Numbered from the stretch's first letter, positions 40,158 to 48,438 are shown. The stretch: 64,000 nt of DNA from Nocardia wallacei (GCF_014466955.1 NZ_AP023396.1:1674001-1738000), one strand, 5' to 3'. A program made the numbers and translations. Notes: a model not told the origin generated them from the sequence alone.

Positions 40158-40724
40158 GTGAGCACGACGGCTACCGCACCCGAGGCGGCGCTGGACGACG
40201 CGACCCTCGCGGGCCGGGCGCGCGACGGCGATGTCCGGGCCTACGAGCAACTGGTGCTGCGCTACCAGGGGCCCATGTTCCGGCTCGCCGCGAAGATGCT
40301 GGCCGACCGCGGCGAGGCCGAGGACGTCACCCAGGAGGTGTTCCTCCACGCATGGCGCAGGCTCGGCCAGCTCCATGACGAATCGGCGTTCGCGGGCTGG
40401 CTGTACCGGATGACCACCAACCGCTGCCTGAACGTGATCAGATCCCGGCAGCCCTCCGCCGACATCGACCCGGACACCACGGCCTCGCCCCGCACCGACA
40501 CCCGCCCGGAGCACGCGGCGCAGGTGAACAGCCAGCTCGCCGCCCTCACCGCGGCACTGCAGCGGCTCACGCCCGAGCAGCGGGCCTGCTGGCTGCTGCG
40601 CGAGGTACACGGCCGCTCCTACGACGAGATCGCCGAGATCGTCGGCACCAACGGCACCGCGGTCCGCGGCCGGATAGCCCGGGCCCGAGCACAATTGGCG
40701 GAGGTGATGAAGCCATGGCGGTAG
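40158..40724 (+). CDS. ECF RNA polymerase sigma factor
   Basis: A 188-residue sigma-70 family factor with only regions 2 and 4. Region 2: GDVRAYEQLVLRYQGPMFRL then GEAEDVTQEVFLHAWRRL; region 4: LTPEQRACWLLREVHGRSYDEIAEIVGTNGTAVRGRIARAR. GTG 40158 follows GGAGGAGG. Its last codons overlap the ATG of the next gene, which carries an anti-sigma zinc motif, so the two form a regulator pair. It heads the Asp23 cluster and presumably directs its transcription. Confidence 0.92.
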   Translation: MSTTATAPEAALDDATLAGRARDGDVRAYEQLVLRYQGPMFRLAAKMLADRGEAEDVTQEVFLHAWRRLGQLHDESAFAGWLYRMTTNRCLNVIRSRQPSADIDPDTTASPRTDTRPEHAAQVNSQLAALTAALQRLTPEQRACWLLREVHGRSYDEIAEIVGTNGTAVRGRIARARAQLAEVMKPWR

Positions 40725-41299
40725 GCCAGACCACCGACAGCGACTACCTGCTCCCCTGCGGGCGCGGCCTGGAACAGGTGTGGGAGCGGCTGGACGCGGT
40801 CGACGCCGGACGCGCCGACGAGCACGAACAGACCTGCCCGCACTGTGCCGCCGCCCGCGAGAGCCTGCTCATGCTCCGCGGCGCGACCCGCGAACTGGTC
40901 GAGGAACCGGACCCGCCACCCCCGGACCTGTTCGGCCGCATCATGTCCGCGGTGCGCACCGAGGTGCGACGCGGGCGGACCGTGGATCTGCCCACCCCGC
41001 ATCCCGGGGCGATCGAGGTCAGCGAGCAGGCCGTGGCGGTCGTGCTGCGCTACGCGGCCGACACCGTGGACGGTGTGCGGGCCCGCGGCTGCCACGTGCG
41101 CTCGGCCGGCCCGGGATCCGACGGAGCCACCGTCGTGGAGGTGGAGATGACCATCTCGGTGCGTGCCGACGGACGCAGCCTCGGCGAGGTCGTCCCGCAG
41201 GTGCGGGAGCGGGTGCGGGCCGCGGCCTCGGCGCGCATCGGCCTGATACTGCAACGCCTCGACGTTTCGGTCGTCGACATCTACGAGGAGGACCGGTGA
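40715..41299 (+). CDS. Zinc anti-sigma motif fused to Asp23/Gls24 domain
   Basis: A 194-residue protein with two parts. N-terminal: H37-x3-C41-x2-C44 (HEQTCPHC), the zinc anti-sigma (ZAS) motif, then a helix. C-terminal (about 95-185): an Asp23/Gls24 domain (AIEVSEQAVAVVLRYAADTVDGVRARGCHV, and VVPQVRERVRAAASARIGLILQRLDVSVVDI). No membrane helix, so it would hold the sigma factor in the cytoplasm or at an Asp23 layer. The start overlaps the sigma gene by 10 bp. Anti-sigma function is inferred from motif and position. Confidence 0.82.
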   Translation: MAVGQTTDSDYLLPCGRGLEQVWERLDAVDAGRADEHEQTCPHCAAARESLLMLRGATRELVEEPDPPPPDLFGRIMSAVRTEVRRGRTVDLPTPHPGAIEVSEQAVAVVLRYAADTVDGVRARGCHVRSAGPGSDGATVVEVEMTISVRADGRSLGEVVPQVRERVRAAASARIGLILQRLDVSVVDIYEEDR

Positions 41300-41667
41300 G
41301 TACCACGGCCACCGAAACGGTCGTCGCCGACGCGGTGATCGCCGGCGTCGCCGCCCGCGCCGCGGCCACCGTGCCCGGTGTGCTGCGGCTGGAACCCGGC
41401 GTGCTCGGCCTGGTCGGGCAGCTGGCCCGCTCGGGCCTGCAATTGCTGACCAGGCAGGAATCGGCGCCCTCGGGCGGCGTGCGGATCCGGCGCGCGGGCG
41501 AGTGGCTGAAGATCCACGTGGATCTGACGATCGCGGCCGGCGGCCACGTCGGCGAGGTCGCCCGGACGGTGCAGCGCGAGATCGCCCGCGTGGTGACCGA
41601 GCAGACCGGGGTTGCCGTGGACGAGGTCACGGTCTGCGTGCTCGACATCGAACCGGGGCGCTCGTGA
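41296..41667 (+). CDS. Asp23/Gls24-family protein
   Basis: A 123-residue Asp23-domain protein: AVIAGVAARAAATVPGVLRLEPG at the N-terminus and VQREIARVVTEQTGVAVDEVTVCVLDIE at the C-terminus. Asp23 proteins form a layer under the membrane in staphylococci, anchored by AmaP. GTG start overlaps the previous stop (GTGA), and its own stop overlaps the next GTG. Confidence 0.85.
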   Translation: MSTTATETVVADAVIAGVAARAAATVPGVLRLEPGVLGLVGQLARSGLQLLTRQESAPSGGVRIRRAGEWLKIHVDLTIAAGGHVGEVARTVQREIARVVTEQTGVAVDEVTVCVLDIEPGRS

Positions 41668-41981
41668 CAGCGGAGGGAGAGCTGATCGATGACATCGTCG
41701 GCGCGATCGAAACGGTGGACGGACTTCGACCGGCGACACCCCCGGTGCCGCAGAACGCGACCTGGCTCCCGCTCGCCGGCAACCGCTACGCGGTCGATCT
41801 CGGCGCGGCGGTGGTCGAGGTCCGCGTGGTGGCCACCGCGCTGCCGCTGCCGCCGCTGGTCGACAAGGTCACCGCCGCGGTCCGGCCGCTGCTGGAGCAG
41901 ACCGAGTGGGCGCGGGCGAGGCTGCGGGTGGTAGTCGCGGACCTGGCCGCGGAGGCGGTCGGTGACATCGTGGTTACCTAG
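41664..41981 (+). CDS. Asp23-cluster hypothetical protein
   Basis: A 105-residue soluble protein: helical N-terminus (ELIDDIVGAIETVDGLRP), then alternating strand/helix (VVEVRVVATALPLPPLVDKVTAAVRPLLEQTEWARARLRVVVADL). The last part resembles a degenerate Asp23 half-domain, but I cannot assign it firmly. Translationally coupled to the preceding gene (GTGA overlap). Confidence 0.7.
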   Translation: MTAEGELIDDIVGAIETVDGLRPATPPVPQNATWLPLAGNRYAVDLGAAVVEVRVVATALPLPPLVDKVTAAVRPLLEQTEWARARLRVVVADLAAEAVGDIVVT

Positions 41982-42073
41982 CTCACACGCACCGGCCGTG
42001 ACGAACCGCCCGGCCTCGTGTCTTACCGATGAAAGGTCGTTATCCGCTGTAACGCAAGGGAATCGGAGGAATC

Positions 42074-42589
42074 ATGACGAGCACGGCAACCGAGAAGTCG
42101 GGCGGGAACGCCGCAAACGCCAAGTCCGACAACGTCAATGCGCCCGCCAAGGCCGACCGCAACGCCGGCGGCCGCCCGGACGCGCTGGTCACCGACCAGG
42201 GCACCACCACCATCGCCGACACCGTCGTGCAGAAGATCGCGGGTCTGGCGGCGCGGGAGGTGCGTGGCGTGCACGAACTGGGCGGCGGTGCGGCCCGGGC
42301 GTTCGGCGCGCTGCGCGATCGCATCCCGGGTGCGTCCGCCAGTGTGGGACAGGGTGTTTCGGTCGAGGTCGGCGAGCGCCAGGCCGCCGTCGATCTGGAT
42401 CTGGTCGTCGAATACGGGGTCGCCATCGCCGAATTGGCGCGAGTGGTGCGGCGCAATGTCATCACGGCCATCGAGCAGATGACCGGCCTCGAGGTGGTCG
42501 AGGTCAACCTCAACGTCAACGACGTCTACATCGAGGGCGACGACGACGCCGACCAGCAGCAGGCGCAGAGCCGGGATCGGGTGCAGTGA
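42074..42589 (+). CDS. Asp23/Gls24-family alkaline-shock protein, main copy
   Basis: A 171-residue Asp23 protein, the most typical in the cluster. An Ala/Asn/Lys-rich N-terminal 40 residues precede TTIADTVVQKIAGLAAREVRGVHELGGG and the signature ELARVVRRNVITAIEQMTGLEVVEVNLNVNDV. ATG 42074 follows GGAGGA after a 92-bp gap, so it may have its own promoter. Likely the structural layer protein of the module. Confidence 0.92.
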   Translation: MTSTATEKSGGNAANAKSDNVNAPAKADRNAGGRPDALVTDQGTTTIADTVVQKIAGLAAREVRGVHELGGGAARAFGALRDRIPGASASVGQGVSVEVGERQAAVDLDLVVEYGVAIAELARVVRRNVITAIEQMTGLEVVEVNLNVNDVYIEGDDDADQQQAQSRDRVQ

Positions 42590-42590
42590 T

Positions 42591-42779
42591 ATGAGCGCCA
42601 CGACGATCTGCCTGATCTGCGGCCTGGCTCTCGGATTCGCCGCGGCCTTCGGTGGTTTCGGCGCCTTCTTCGTCGTGCTGGTGTTCGGCGGGCTGGGCCT
42701 GCTGATCGGGCGCTGGCTCGACGGTGACGTCGATCTGGCCGGGCTGGTGCGGTCCGCACAGGATCGGAGCCGCCGATGA
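42591..42779 (+). CDS. Small membrane protein, DUF2273-like
   Basis: A 62-residue protein with two hydrophobic helices (ICLICGLALGFAAAFGGF and FFVVLVFGGLGLLIGRWL) followed by a charged tail. Small DUF2273-type membrane proteins accompany Asp23/AmaP genes in Gram-positives. It starts 1 bp after the previous stop and its stop overlaps the next ATG. Confidence 0.82.
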   Translation: MSATTICLICGLALGFAAAFGGFGAFFVVLVFGGLGLLIGRWLDGDVDLAGLVRSAQDRSRR

Positions 42780-43123
42780 CAGCCGCCACCGCGGCAGCAC
42801 CCGGCGCGCCGCCGCGCGAGCGGGAAACGCGCGGCGTCACCGTGGTGAGTGAGCGAGCGGTGCGGCGGATCGCGGCCCGCGCCGCCCGCGAGGTGGCCGG
42901 GGTGGAGTCGGACGTGCAGGTGACCGCCCGCGTCGTCGGGGACGCGACGGTCCTGCACGTGCGGCTGCCGATCCGCTATCCGCTGCCCGTCGCGCGGATC
43001 ACCGACGCCTGCCGGGCCCACCTGATCGAGCGCACCCGCGAGCTGTCCGGGCTGGCGGTGCCGCGGGTCGACATCGACGTGACGGCGCTGCCGACCGACG
43101 CCGAACCGGGGCGGGTCCGATGA
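42776..43123 (+). CDS. Asp23/Gls24-family protein, triplet 1
   Basis: A 115-residue Asp23-type protein: VVSERAVRRIAARAAREVAGVESDVQV, then LPIRYPLPVARITDACRAHLIERTRELSGLAVPRVDIDV. ATG overlaps the preceding TGA (ATGA) and its own TGA overlaps the next ATG. It is the first member of a triplet (Asp23-DUF6286-AmaP) that is repeated at 44814-46326. Confidence 0.85.
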   Translation: MTAATAAAPGAPPRERETRGVTVVSERAVRRIAARAAREVAGVESDVQVTARVVGDATVLHVRLPIRYPLPVARITDACRAHLIERTRELSGLAVPRVDIDVTALPTDAEPGRVR

Positions 43124-43653
43124 GGCGCCGGCCACGCCGGGTGATCCCGGCCGTCGTGGTAGCGCTGGCGCTGATCGCGGTGTGCGTGCTGGTCACCGTG
43201 TCGGTGATCCAGAAGCTCAGCGGCGCAAAGGAACTCGTCTCCTACGACAGTGTAGCGACGCGTCTGCACGACACCACGTGGGGCAGCGCCTGGGTGCTCG
43301 GTGTCGGTATCGCCGTCGTGGTGCTGGGGTTGTCGCTGCTCGCGGTGGCGCTGTGGCCGGGGCGGCCGGTCGTGCTGCCGCTGGAATCGGAGCAGGGCGT
43401 GGACGCCGGTATCACCCGGCGCAGTCTGCGGGCCGCCGTCCGGGACGCGACCGAGTCGGTCGATGGTCTGGAATCGTCGCGGGTTCGCCTGGGCGGCAAG
43501 AAGATACGTGTGAAGGCGCGCACCCGTCGGCCCGAATCCGAGGTCGGTTCCGCGGTGCGCGCGGCGATCGACGAACGCCTCGCCCTGGTGGGTCCGCGCA
43601 CGCCGCACACGGTGCGCACCCGGGTGCGCACGGTACGGACAGGAGAAGCCTGA
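43120..43653 (+). CDS. DUF6286-like membrane protein, triplet 1
   Basis: A 177-residue protein: basic N-terminus MRRRPRR, helix 1 (about 9-30), a short outer loop, helix 2 (about 58-82) and a cytoplasmic domain (GVDAGITRRSLRAAVRDATESVDGLES..). Two helices place the domain at the inner face, where Asp23 proteins lie. Coupled to both neighbours (ATGA and TGATG). Confidence 0.78.
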   Translation: MRRRPRRVIPAVVVALALIAVCVLVTVSVIQKLSGAKELVSYDSVATRLHDTTWGSAWVLGVGIAVVVLGLSLLAVALWPGRPVVLPLESEQGVDAGITRRSLRAAVRDATESVDGLESSRVRLGGKKIRVKARTRRPESEVGSAVRAAIDERLALVGPRTPHTVRTRVRTVRTGEA

Positions 43654-44228
43654 TGAGTACGGTCAATCGCCCTGCCCGGCTGAACCGGTCGCTGCTGGCA
43701 CTGATCGGCCTGGTCCTGGTCGCCGCGGGCGCCTACGCCATCGTGGCCTGGCTCGGCCACCTGAGCTGGGCGGACCCGGACGCCACCCTGGTGCCCGGTA
43801 CCGCGGCGCCGCCGCGCTGGGTGCTGATCCTGGTCGCGGTGGGTGCGGTGCTGATCGGCCTGGCCGCGCTGCGCTGGCTGGCCGCGCAGGCCACCCGGCT
43901 GCCGCGACGCACGCTGTGGCGGATCGGGGCCACTCGGGACGCGGGTACCACGGTGCTCGATTCCGGCGTCGCGGCCGCGCCGGTGGTCACCGATGTCGAG
44001 TCCTATCCGCAGGTCCGCTCGGCCGCCGCGCGGCTGTCCGGGCCGGCCGACGCGCCGGAGCTGCATCTGGTGGTGACCGCCGAACCGGACACCGACCTGG
44101 CGGCGCTGCGCAAACACATTCTCGGTCATGCCGTGGCCCGGCTGCGCGAGGCGCTCGAGGTTGAATTCGTCCCGGTAACACTGGAATTGCGGCTGGCGGA
44201 CCGGGGGCGGCTCGCGCGCGCCCGATAA
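43653..44228 (+). CDS. amaP: AmaP-like alkaline-shock membrane anchor, triplet 1
   Basis: A 191-residue membrane anchor: two helices (about 13-36 and 56-78) with a short loop between, and a cytoplasmic domain of about 110 residues (PELHLVVTAEPDTDLAALRKHILGHAV...). In staphylococci AmaP tethers Asp23 to the membrane; the same role is inferred. Closed by a 14-bp perfect hairpin. Confidence 0.8.
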   Translation: MSTVNRPARLNRSLLALIGLVLVAAGAYAIVAWLGHLSWADPDATLVPGTAAPPRWVLILVAVGAVLIGLAALRWLAAQATRLPRRTLWRIGATRDAGTTVLDSGVAAAPVVTDVESYPQVRSAAARLSGPADAPELHLVVTAEPDTDLAALRKHILGHAVARLREALEVEFVPVTLELRLADRGRLARAR

Positions 44229-44233
44229 ACCGG

Positions 44234-44265
44234 ATCGGCTCGCGACGAAACCGTCGCGAGCCGAT
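44234..44265. terminator. Terminator after triplet 1
   Basis: Perfect 14-bp stem ATCGGCTCGCGACG / CGTCGCGAGCCGAT with a 4-nt loop, between the AmaP-like gene and the convergent small gene at 44277. Confidence 0.88.
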
Positions 44266-44276
44266 GTCACCGGACC

Positions 44277-44525
44277 CTACTTGCCCAGCCTCTCCTTCGT
44301 CCTGCGGGCCGCGTCCTGCATGTCGTCCCGTTCGACGCGGGCGTCGCGTCGCGCCGCGGAATTCATGCGGTCGCCCTCGCGCTTCATGCCCGAACCCATC
44401 CGGTCCGCGTCGCGCCGCATGTCGTCGGGCATGCGCTCCGCGTCGCGCTGGGAGCGATCCTTCATGGACTTCTTGCCCTTGTTGGCAACCTGGCCGGGTT
44501 TTCGGCCGGTGGAGCGATCAGACAT
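44277..44525 (-). CDS. Small charged hydrophilic stress-like protein
   Basis: An 82-residue protein almost entirely of charged residues, with repeats of the type MKREGDRMNSAARRDARVERDD. It looks disordered or helical and resembles small CsbD/hydrophilin-type stress proteins, but is not a clear CsbD member. ATG 44525 follows GGAGG. It sits between the two Asp23 operons on the opposite strand, with an inverted repeat upstream. Confidence 0.75.
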   Translation of the reverse strand: MSDRSTGRKPGQVANKGKKSMKDRSQRDAERMPDDMRRDADRMGSGMKREGDRMNSAARRDARVERDDMQDAARRTKERLGK

Positions 44526-44570
44526 CCGAACCTCCGTTGTCGGTAGGTCTCACGTCCGAACTATGAGAAT

Positions 44571-44588
44571 GGACGAGAATGCTCGTCC
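44571..44588. promoter_or_regulatory. Inverted repeat between the small gene and Asp23 triplet 2
   Basis: GGACGAG-aatg-CTCGTCC. Lies 46 bp upstream of the minus-strand small gene and 226 bp before triplet 2. Candidate regulatory site. Confidence 0.45.
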
Positions 44589-44813
44589 GTCGTGCCGTAC
44601 AGCGTTGCCCGGCCCCGCTTCCGGCGGGTGTGCCGCGACAACCCATTCAGCTCAGCAATCATCTGGACAACAATTGCGCTCACCATCGTGCCCACTGGTC
44701 GGGGGCGATGTCAATGGCGGCCCGGCGCGTATTCCGGCTTCCGTCCGGACTTGCGGTTAGGGTTTCGCTATCACCGGGGAAATCGAGCTGACCACACCGA
44801 AACGGGAGGAAGC

Positions 44814-45137
44814 ATGACGAGCACGGTGACCGCGATCGAGCCCGCCACGGCGCCGCCCGTGCCGGCCGCGGAGATCGACGCCGCGGCCCTGCGGCGGGTG
44901 GTGATCGACGCGGCCCGCGAGATCACCGGCGTCGCGCGCGACGTGCAGGCGCAGGCCAGGCTCTCCCGCGGCGCGGCGGTGCTGTCGTTGCGATTGCCGA
45001 TCCATTATCCGATGCCGATCTGGCAGGTCGCCACCGTCTGCCGCGCGCACGTGCTGCGCCGCATGCGGGAGCGCACCGGTGTGCCGGTGCGGCGGCTGGA
45101 CATCGATGTGGCGGACCTGCCGGGGCGGATGCGGTGA
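44814..45137 (+). CDS. Asp23/Gls24-family protein, triplet 2
   Basis: A 107-residue Asp23-type protein, paralogue of the one at 42776 (LPIHYPMPIWQVATVCRAHVLRRMRERTGVPVRRLDIDVADLP). ATG 44814 follows GGGAGGA; TAGGGT (44758-44763) may be its -10. First gene of the duplicated triplet. Confidence 0.83.
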   Translation: MTSTVTAIEPATAPPVPAAEIDAAALRRVVIDAAREITGVARDVQAQARLSRGAAVLSLRLPIHYPMPIWQVATVCRAHVLRRMRERTGVPVRRLDIDVADLPGRMR

Positions 45138-45667
45138 GGCGGCGGCCGTGTCGCGCCGTGCCGGCCGCGGTGCTGGCGCTCGCACTGCTGGCCGTATGCG
45201 TGATCGTGGTGTTGTCACTGGTCCAACGGCTCACCGGCGCAGGGGATTTCGCCGTATGGGCGGGTATCGAGCACCGGCTGCGCGAGACGGTCTGGACCGA
45301 CGGGTGGGTGGCCGGTTTCGGGGCCGCGGCGGTGCTGGGGGGTATCGTGCTGCTGGGCTTGGCGGTGCTGCCGGGGCGTCCGGTGGTGTTGCCGCTCACC
45401 GCCGATGACGGCATCGCGGCGGGAGTGACCCGGCGCGGCCTGCGCACCGCGTTGCGCGCGGCGGCACAGTCGGTCGAGGGCGTGCATTCCGCGCGAGTCA
45501 CCCTGCGGCGCAAGACGGTTCGGGTAGTGGTCCGCACGCCCCGGGCGCACCCCGCCGACCTCGCGGAAGCCGTCCGCGCGGCGGTCGGCGAGCGGATCGA
45601 CCGGATCGGGCCGCGGTCGTCGCCGCGTATCTCGTTGCGTCTGCGCCACACCGGGAGCATGCGGTGA
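45134..45667 (+). CDS. DUF6286-like membrane protein, triplet 2
   Basis: A 177-residue paralogue of the protein at 43120, of the same length: N-terminus VRRRPCRAVPAAVLALALLAV, two helices, then a basic cytoplasmic domain. GTG start overlaps the previous stop (GTGA). Linked to both neighbours by overlapping codons. Confidence 0.77.
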   Translation: MRRRPCRAVPAAVLALALLAVCVIVVLSLVQRLTGAGDFAVWAGIEHRLRETVWTDGWVAGFGAAAVLGGIVLLGLAVLPGRPVVLPLTADDGIAAGVTRRGLRTALRAAAQSVEGVHSARVTLRRKTVRVVVRTPRAHPADLAEAVRAAVGERIDRIGPRSSPRISLRLRHTGSMR

Positions 45668-46326
45668 CCGCCGGTGCGCTCACCGACCGCGGTCGGCGCG
45701 TCGAAGGCAGCGAATCCCGCCGGGCGGTGGCGCGTGGTGAGAGCATCCGTCGCCGACCGCCCGCGGTGGTGAATCGCACGGTGCTCGGGGTGACCGGATT
45801 GCTGGTCACGGCGGTCGGCGCCTTGGCGCTGGCGGCCCACTACGGGCGACTGAGCTGGGTGGACGCGGGCTCGCCGGTGCTCGCGGACCGGACCCGGCTG
45901 CCGACCTGGCTGCTGTGGGTCGTCGTCGCGGTGGCGGGCGTGCTGGGGCTGGCCTGCCTGCGCTGGGCCACCGCGCAGGTGACGCGGATGCCGCAACCCG
46001 TGCGCTGGCGGGCCCGTCCTCCGGAATCCGGCGACCGGACCGCACTGGCCGCCACGACCGTCGCCCGGCCCGTGGCGATCGACCTGGAAGGCTACGACGG
46101 AGTGCGCTCCGCCGCGGCCTGGGTGTCCGGGCCCGCCCGCGCCCCGGAGCTGTACCTGGTGGTGACCGCCGAACCCGACACCGATATCGGTGCGCTGCGC
46201 GCCCACATCCTCGACCATGCCGTGCCGCGCCTGTGCCAGGCGCTCGAGGTCGAAACGGTCTCGGTCGCAATGGAATTGCGGTTCGCGCGGGCTCAGTCGA
46301 CGGGGCCGAGCACTCGCTCGACGTAG
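45664..46326 (+). CDS. AmaP-like membrane anchor, triplet 2
   Basis: A 220-residue paralogue of the AmaP-like protein at 43653, with a longer basic N-terminus (about 35 residues) before two helices and the cytoplasmic domain PELYLVVTAEPDTDIGALRAHIL. GTG 45664 overlaps the previous stop. Its 3' end overlaps the convergent oxidase gene by 34 bp. Confidence 0.8.
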   Translation: MTAGALTDRGRRVEGSESRRAVARGESIRRRPPAVVNRTVLGVTGLLVTAVGALALAAHYGRLSWVDAGSPVLADRTRLPTWLLWVVVAVAGVLGLACLRWATAQVTRMPQPVRWRARPPESGDRTALAATTVARPVAIDLEGYDGVRSAAAWVSGPARAPELYLVVTAEPDTDIGALRAHILDHAVPRLCQALEVETVSVAMELRFARAQSTGPSTRST

Positions 46327-47591
46327 GCGTTGGTGAAGCGGCCCTTCGGATCGAACCGGCGGCGGACCTCCTGGAATCGGTCCCACTCCGGATAGCGCGG
46401 CCGCAGCGTTCGAGCCGTCTGGAAGTGCCGCTTACCCCAGTGCGGCCGCCCGCCGTACTTGTCGAAAACCGCCTCGCAGGCACGGAAATACGGCTCGTAG
46501 GCCATGCCGCGGTACTGGTGCACGGCGATGTAGCAGGTGTCGCGGCCACCGGCCGGGGACAGGAAGGCGTCGTCGGGCGCCACCCAGCGCACCTCGATGG
46601 GCATCGGGGTGTCGAATCGCTGGGACAGCTCCTTGATCTCGCGGATGGCGGGTGCCGAATGCTCGCGCGGTATCGCGTATTCCATCTCGGTGAAGCGAAT
46701 CAGCCTGGGGGAGGCGAACACTCGATAGGACCGATCCACCTGACGGCGATAGCTGCCCGCGTAGGCGGCGCCGCGCTGTACCCACGGAATGAGTTGCGGC
46801 CGACGGCGGCACAGCCGGGCCAGCGCGTCGAAGGTGTGGTTGGAGACCAGGATGTCGGCGAACCAGTCGACGGCCCTGCCGCGCGGCTGCTCGGGCAGCT
46901 CGACGCGATTGTTGCGCTTGGTCATCGCCAGCGGGCTGTGCGCGAACATGTAGAACTCGAAATGCTCGTTGCCGTCGATATATTCGTCGAGATCGGCGAG
47001 CACGTCGGTCACCGGCACCGGGCGTTCGACACCCTCCAGGACGAACGAGGGCACCAGCTCCAAGGTGACGGCCGTGACCACGCCGAGGGCGCCGACGTGC
47101 ACGCGCGCGGCGCGCCAGCCGTCGGGGTCGCTCTGTTCGTCGAGCTCCACCCGGCTGCCGTCGGCCAGCATCAGTTCCACCGAACGCAGTGCGGCGGAAA
47201 GGTTCTGCAGGGTCGCGCCGGTGCCGTGCGTCGCGGTCGCGGTGGCTCCGGAGATGGTCTGCACGTCGATGTCGCCCAGGTTCGGGAATGCCAGGCCCAG
47301 TGGATGCAGCGCCGCGCTCAGCGCGTTGAGCGTGGCCCCGGCCTCCACCCGGGCCAGCCCGGCGGCGCGATCCACGTGCAGGATCCGGTCCAGCTTCGAC
47401 AGATTCAGCAGCATGCCGTCGGTCAGCACGGCGTCGGTGAACGAATGGCCCGCGCCCGCCACGCGCACGGTCTGTCCCGCGGCCTCGGCGCGCCGCAGTA
47501 GCTCGGCCACGTCCTCGGGGGAGCCGGGCGCCGCTGTCGCGGCGGGCGCGCACTGCTGGTCGCCGGCCCAATTCACCCAAGAGTTGGTCAT
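46293..47591 (-). CDS. FAD-linked sugar-1,4-lactone oxidase (gulonolactone type)
   Basis: A 432-residue flavoprotein of the VAO family. FAD domain with VRVAGAGHSFTDAV, the NLGDIDVQTISGATATATHGTG segment, and the C-terminal HWGKRH motif typical of aldonolactone oxidases (L-gulono- or D-arabinono-1,4-lactone; mycobacterial relative Rv1771). ATG 47591 has TAAAGT (47604-47599) 7 nt upstream, a leaderless start. Single gene. Confidence 0.9.
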   Translation of the reverse strand: MTNSWVNWAGDQQCAPAATAAPGSPEDVAELLRRAEAAGQTVRVAGAGHSFTDAVLTDGMLLNLSKLDRILHVDRAAGLARVEAGATLNALSAALHPLGLAFPNLGDIDVQTISGATATATHGTGATLQNLSAALRSVELMLADGSRVELDEQSDPDGWRAARVHVGALGVVTAVTLELVPSFVLEGVERPVPVTDVLADLDEYIDGNEHFEFYMFAHSPLAMTKRNNRVELPEQPRGRAVDWFADILVSNHTFDALARLCRRRPQLIPWVQRGAAYAGSYRRQVDRSYRVFASPRLIRFTEMEYAIPREHSAPAIREIKELSQRFDTPMPIEVRWVAPDDAFLSPAGGRDTCYIAVHQYRGMAYEPYFRACEAVFDKYGGRPHWGKRHFQTARTLRPRYPEWDRFQEVRRRFDPKGRFTNAYVERVLGPVD

Positions 47592-47647
47592 GCGTCCAAC
47601 TTTAGGTCATGTGCTGTGACGGGCGCTACCCGTGGTGGATTTCGGAC

Positions 47648-48322
47648 TTATCGGCGACGGCAGGCGAAGGTCTGCGCCTTGGCCTCGTCCACCTCGTCGT
47701 CACGCAGGGGCGGGACGGGCAGGGGCTGACGCGGGACCGAATCGGCGCGCACCCCGTCCAGCGCGATCGCCAGATAGCGCCGCCAGACCTGATCGTTCAC
47801 CGGCTTGGAGAAGGCGGCGATCGACTCGACCATGTTGATGATGGCGAAGAAGTCCGGCGCCTCGATGCCCGGACGCAGCACGCCCGCCCGGTGGGCGCGG
47901 TCGACCAGGCGCGCGATCTGCGGCTTGATCCGGTCGCGGACCGACGCGAAACGCTCCATCGCATCGGGCAATTCGAGCATGACCTCGCTGAAGCCGCGGT
48001 TACCGGCGAAATGCTCGCAGGCCCACTCGAACAACTCCACCACGGCGGCCCAGGGGTCCGGGTTGCGATTGGCGCGCTCGGTGGCCTCGGCCATGGCCGC
48101 GACGGTCTGATCGAAGACCTCGATGATCAGTTCCTGCTTGTTCGCGAAACGCCGGTACACCGTGCCCACGCCCACACCCGCCGCCTCGGCGACATCGTCC
48201 AGCGTGACCTCCAGTCCGCGCTCGGCGAAGAGTCTGCGCGCAGCCTCGACGATCCGCTGTTGGTTGCGGGCGGCGTCGGCGCGCAGACGCCGAGGTGCGG
48301 ACATGGTGGTGGTGCGATTCAC
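47648..48322 (-). CDS. TetR-family regulator of the second DHA2 pump
   Basis: A 224-residue TetR: HTH TLDDVAEAAGVGVGTVYRRFANKQ in the N-terminal 60 residues, and a C-terminal ligand domain. GTG 48322 is supported by TAGCAT (48334-48329) 6 nt upstream (leaderless); ATG 48304 would be the alternative. Divergent from the DHA2 transporter at 48439 and its probable repressor. Confidence 0.88.
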   Translation of the reverse strand: MNRTTTMSAPRRLRADAARNQQRIVEAARRLFAERGLEVTLDDVAEAAGVGVGTVYRRFANKQELIIEVFDQTVAAMAEATERANRNPDPWAAVVELFEWACEHFAGNRGFSEVMLELPDAMERFASVRDRIKPQIARLVDRAHRAGVLRPGIEAPDFFAIINMVESIAAFSKPVNDQVWRRYLAIALDGVRADSVPRQPLPVPPLRDDEVDEAKAQTFACRRR

Positions 48323-48328
48323 ACAGTC

Positions 48329-48342
48329 ATGCTAGCAAGCAT
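48329..48342. promoter_or_regulatory. Operator over the TetR -10 box
   Basis: ATGCT-agca-AGCAT, an inverted repeat that covers the TAGCAT -10 of the TetR gene: the expected autorepression site. A second hairpin-like repeat, GCGGAGG-N5-CCTCCGC (about 48399-48417), lies closer to the transporter. Confidence 0.55.
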
Positions 48343-48438
48343 CGGGATTAAGTGGAGGCATTCTCTCCGTTATGGTGGTAGCTTTCATACCAAGCGGAGG
48401 AACCGCCTCCGCATACGGTCACCGGACTAAGGGGCTCC

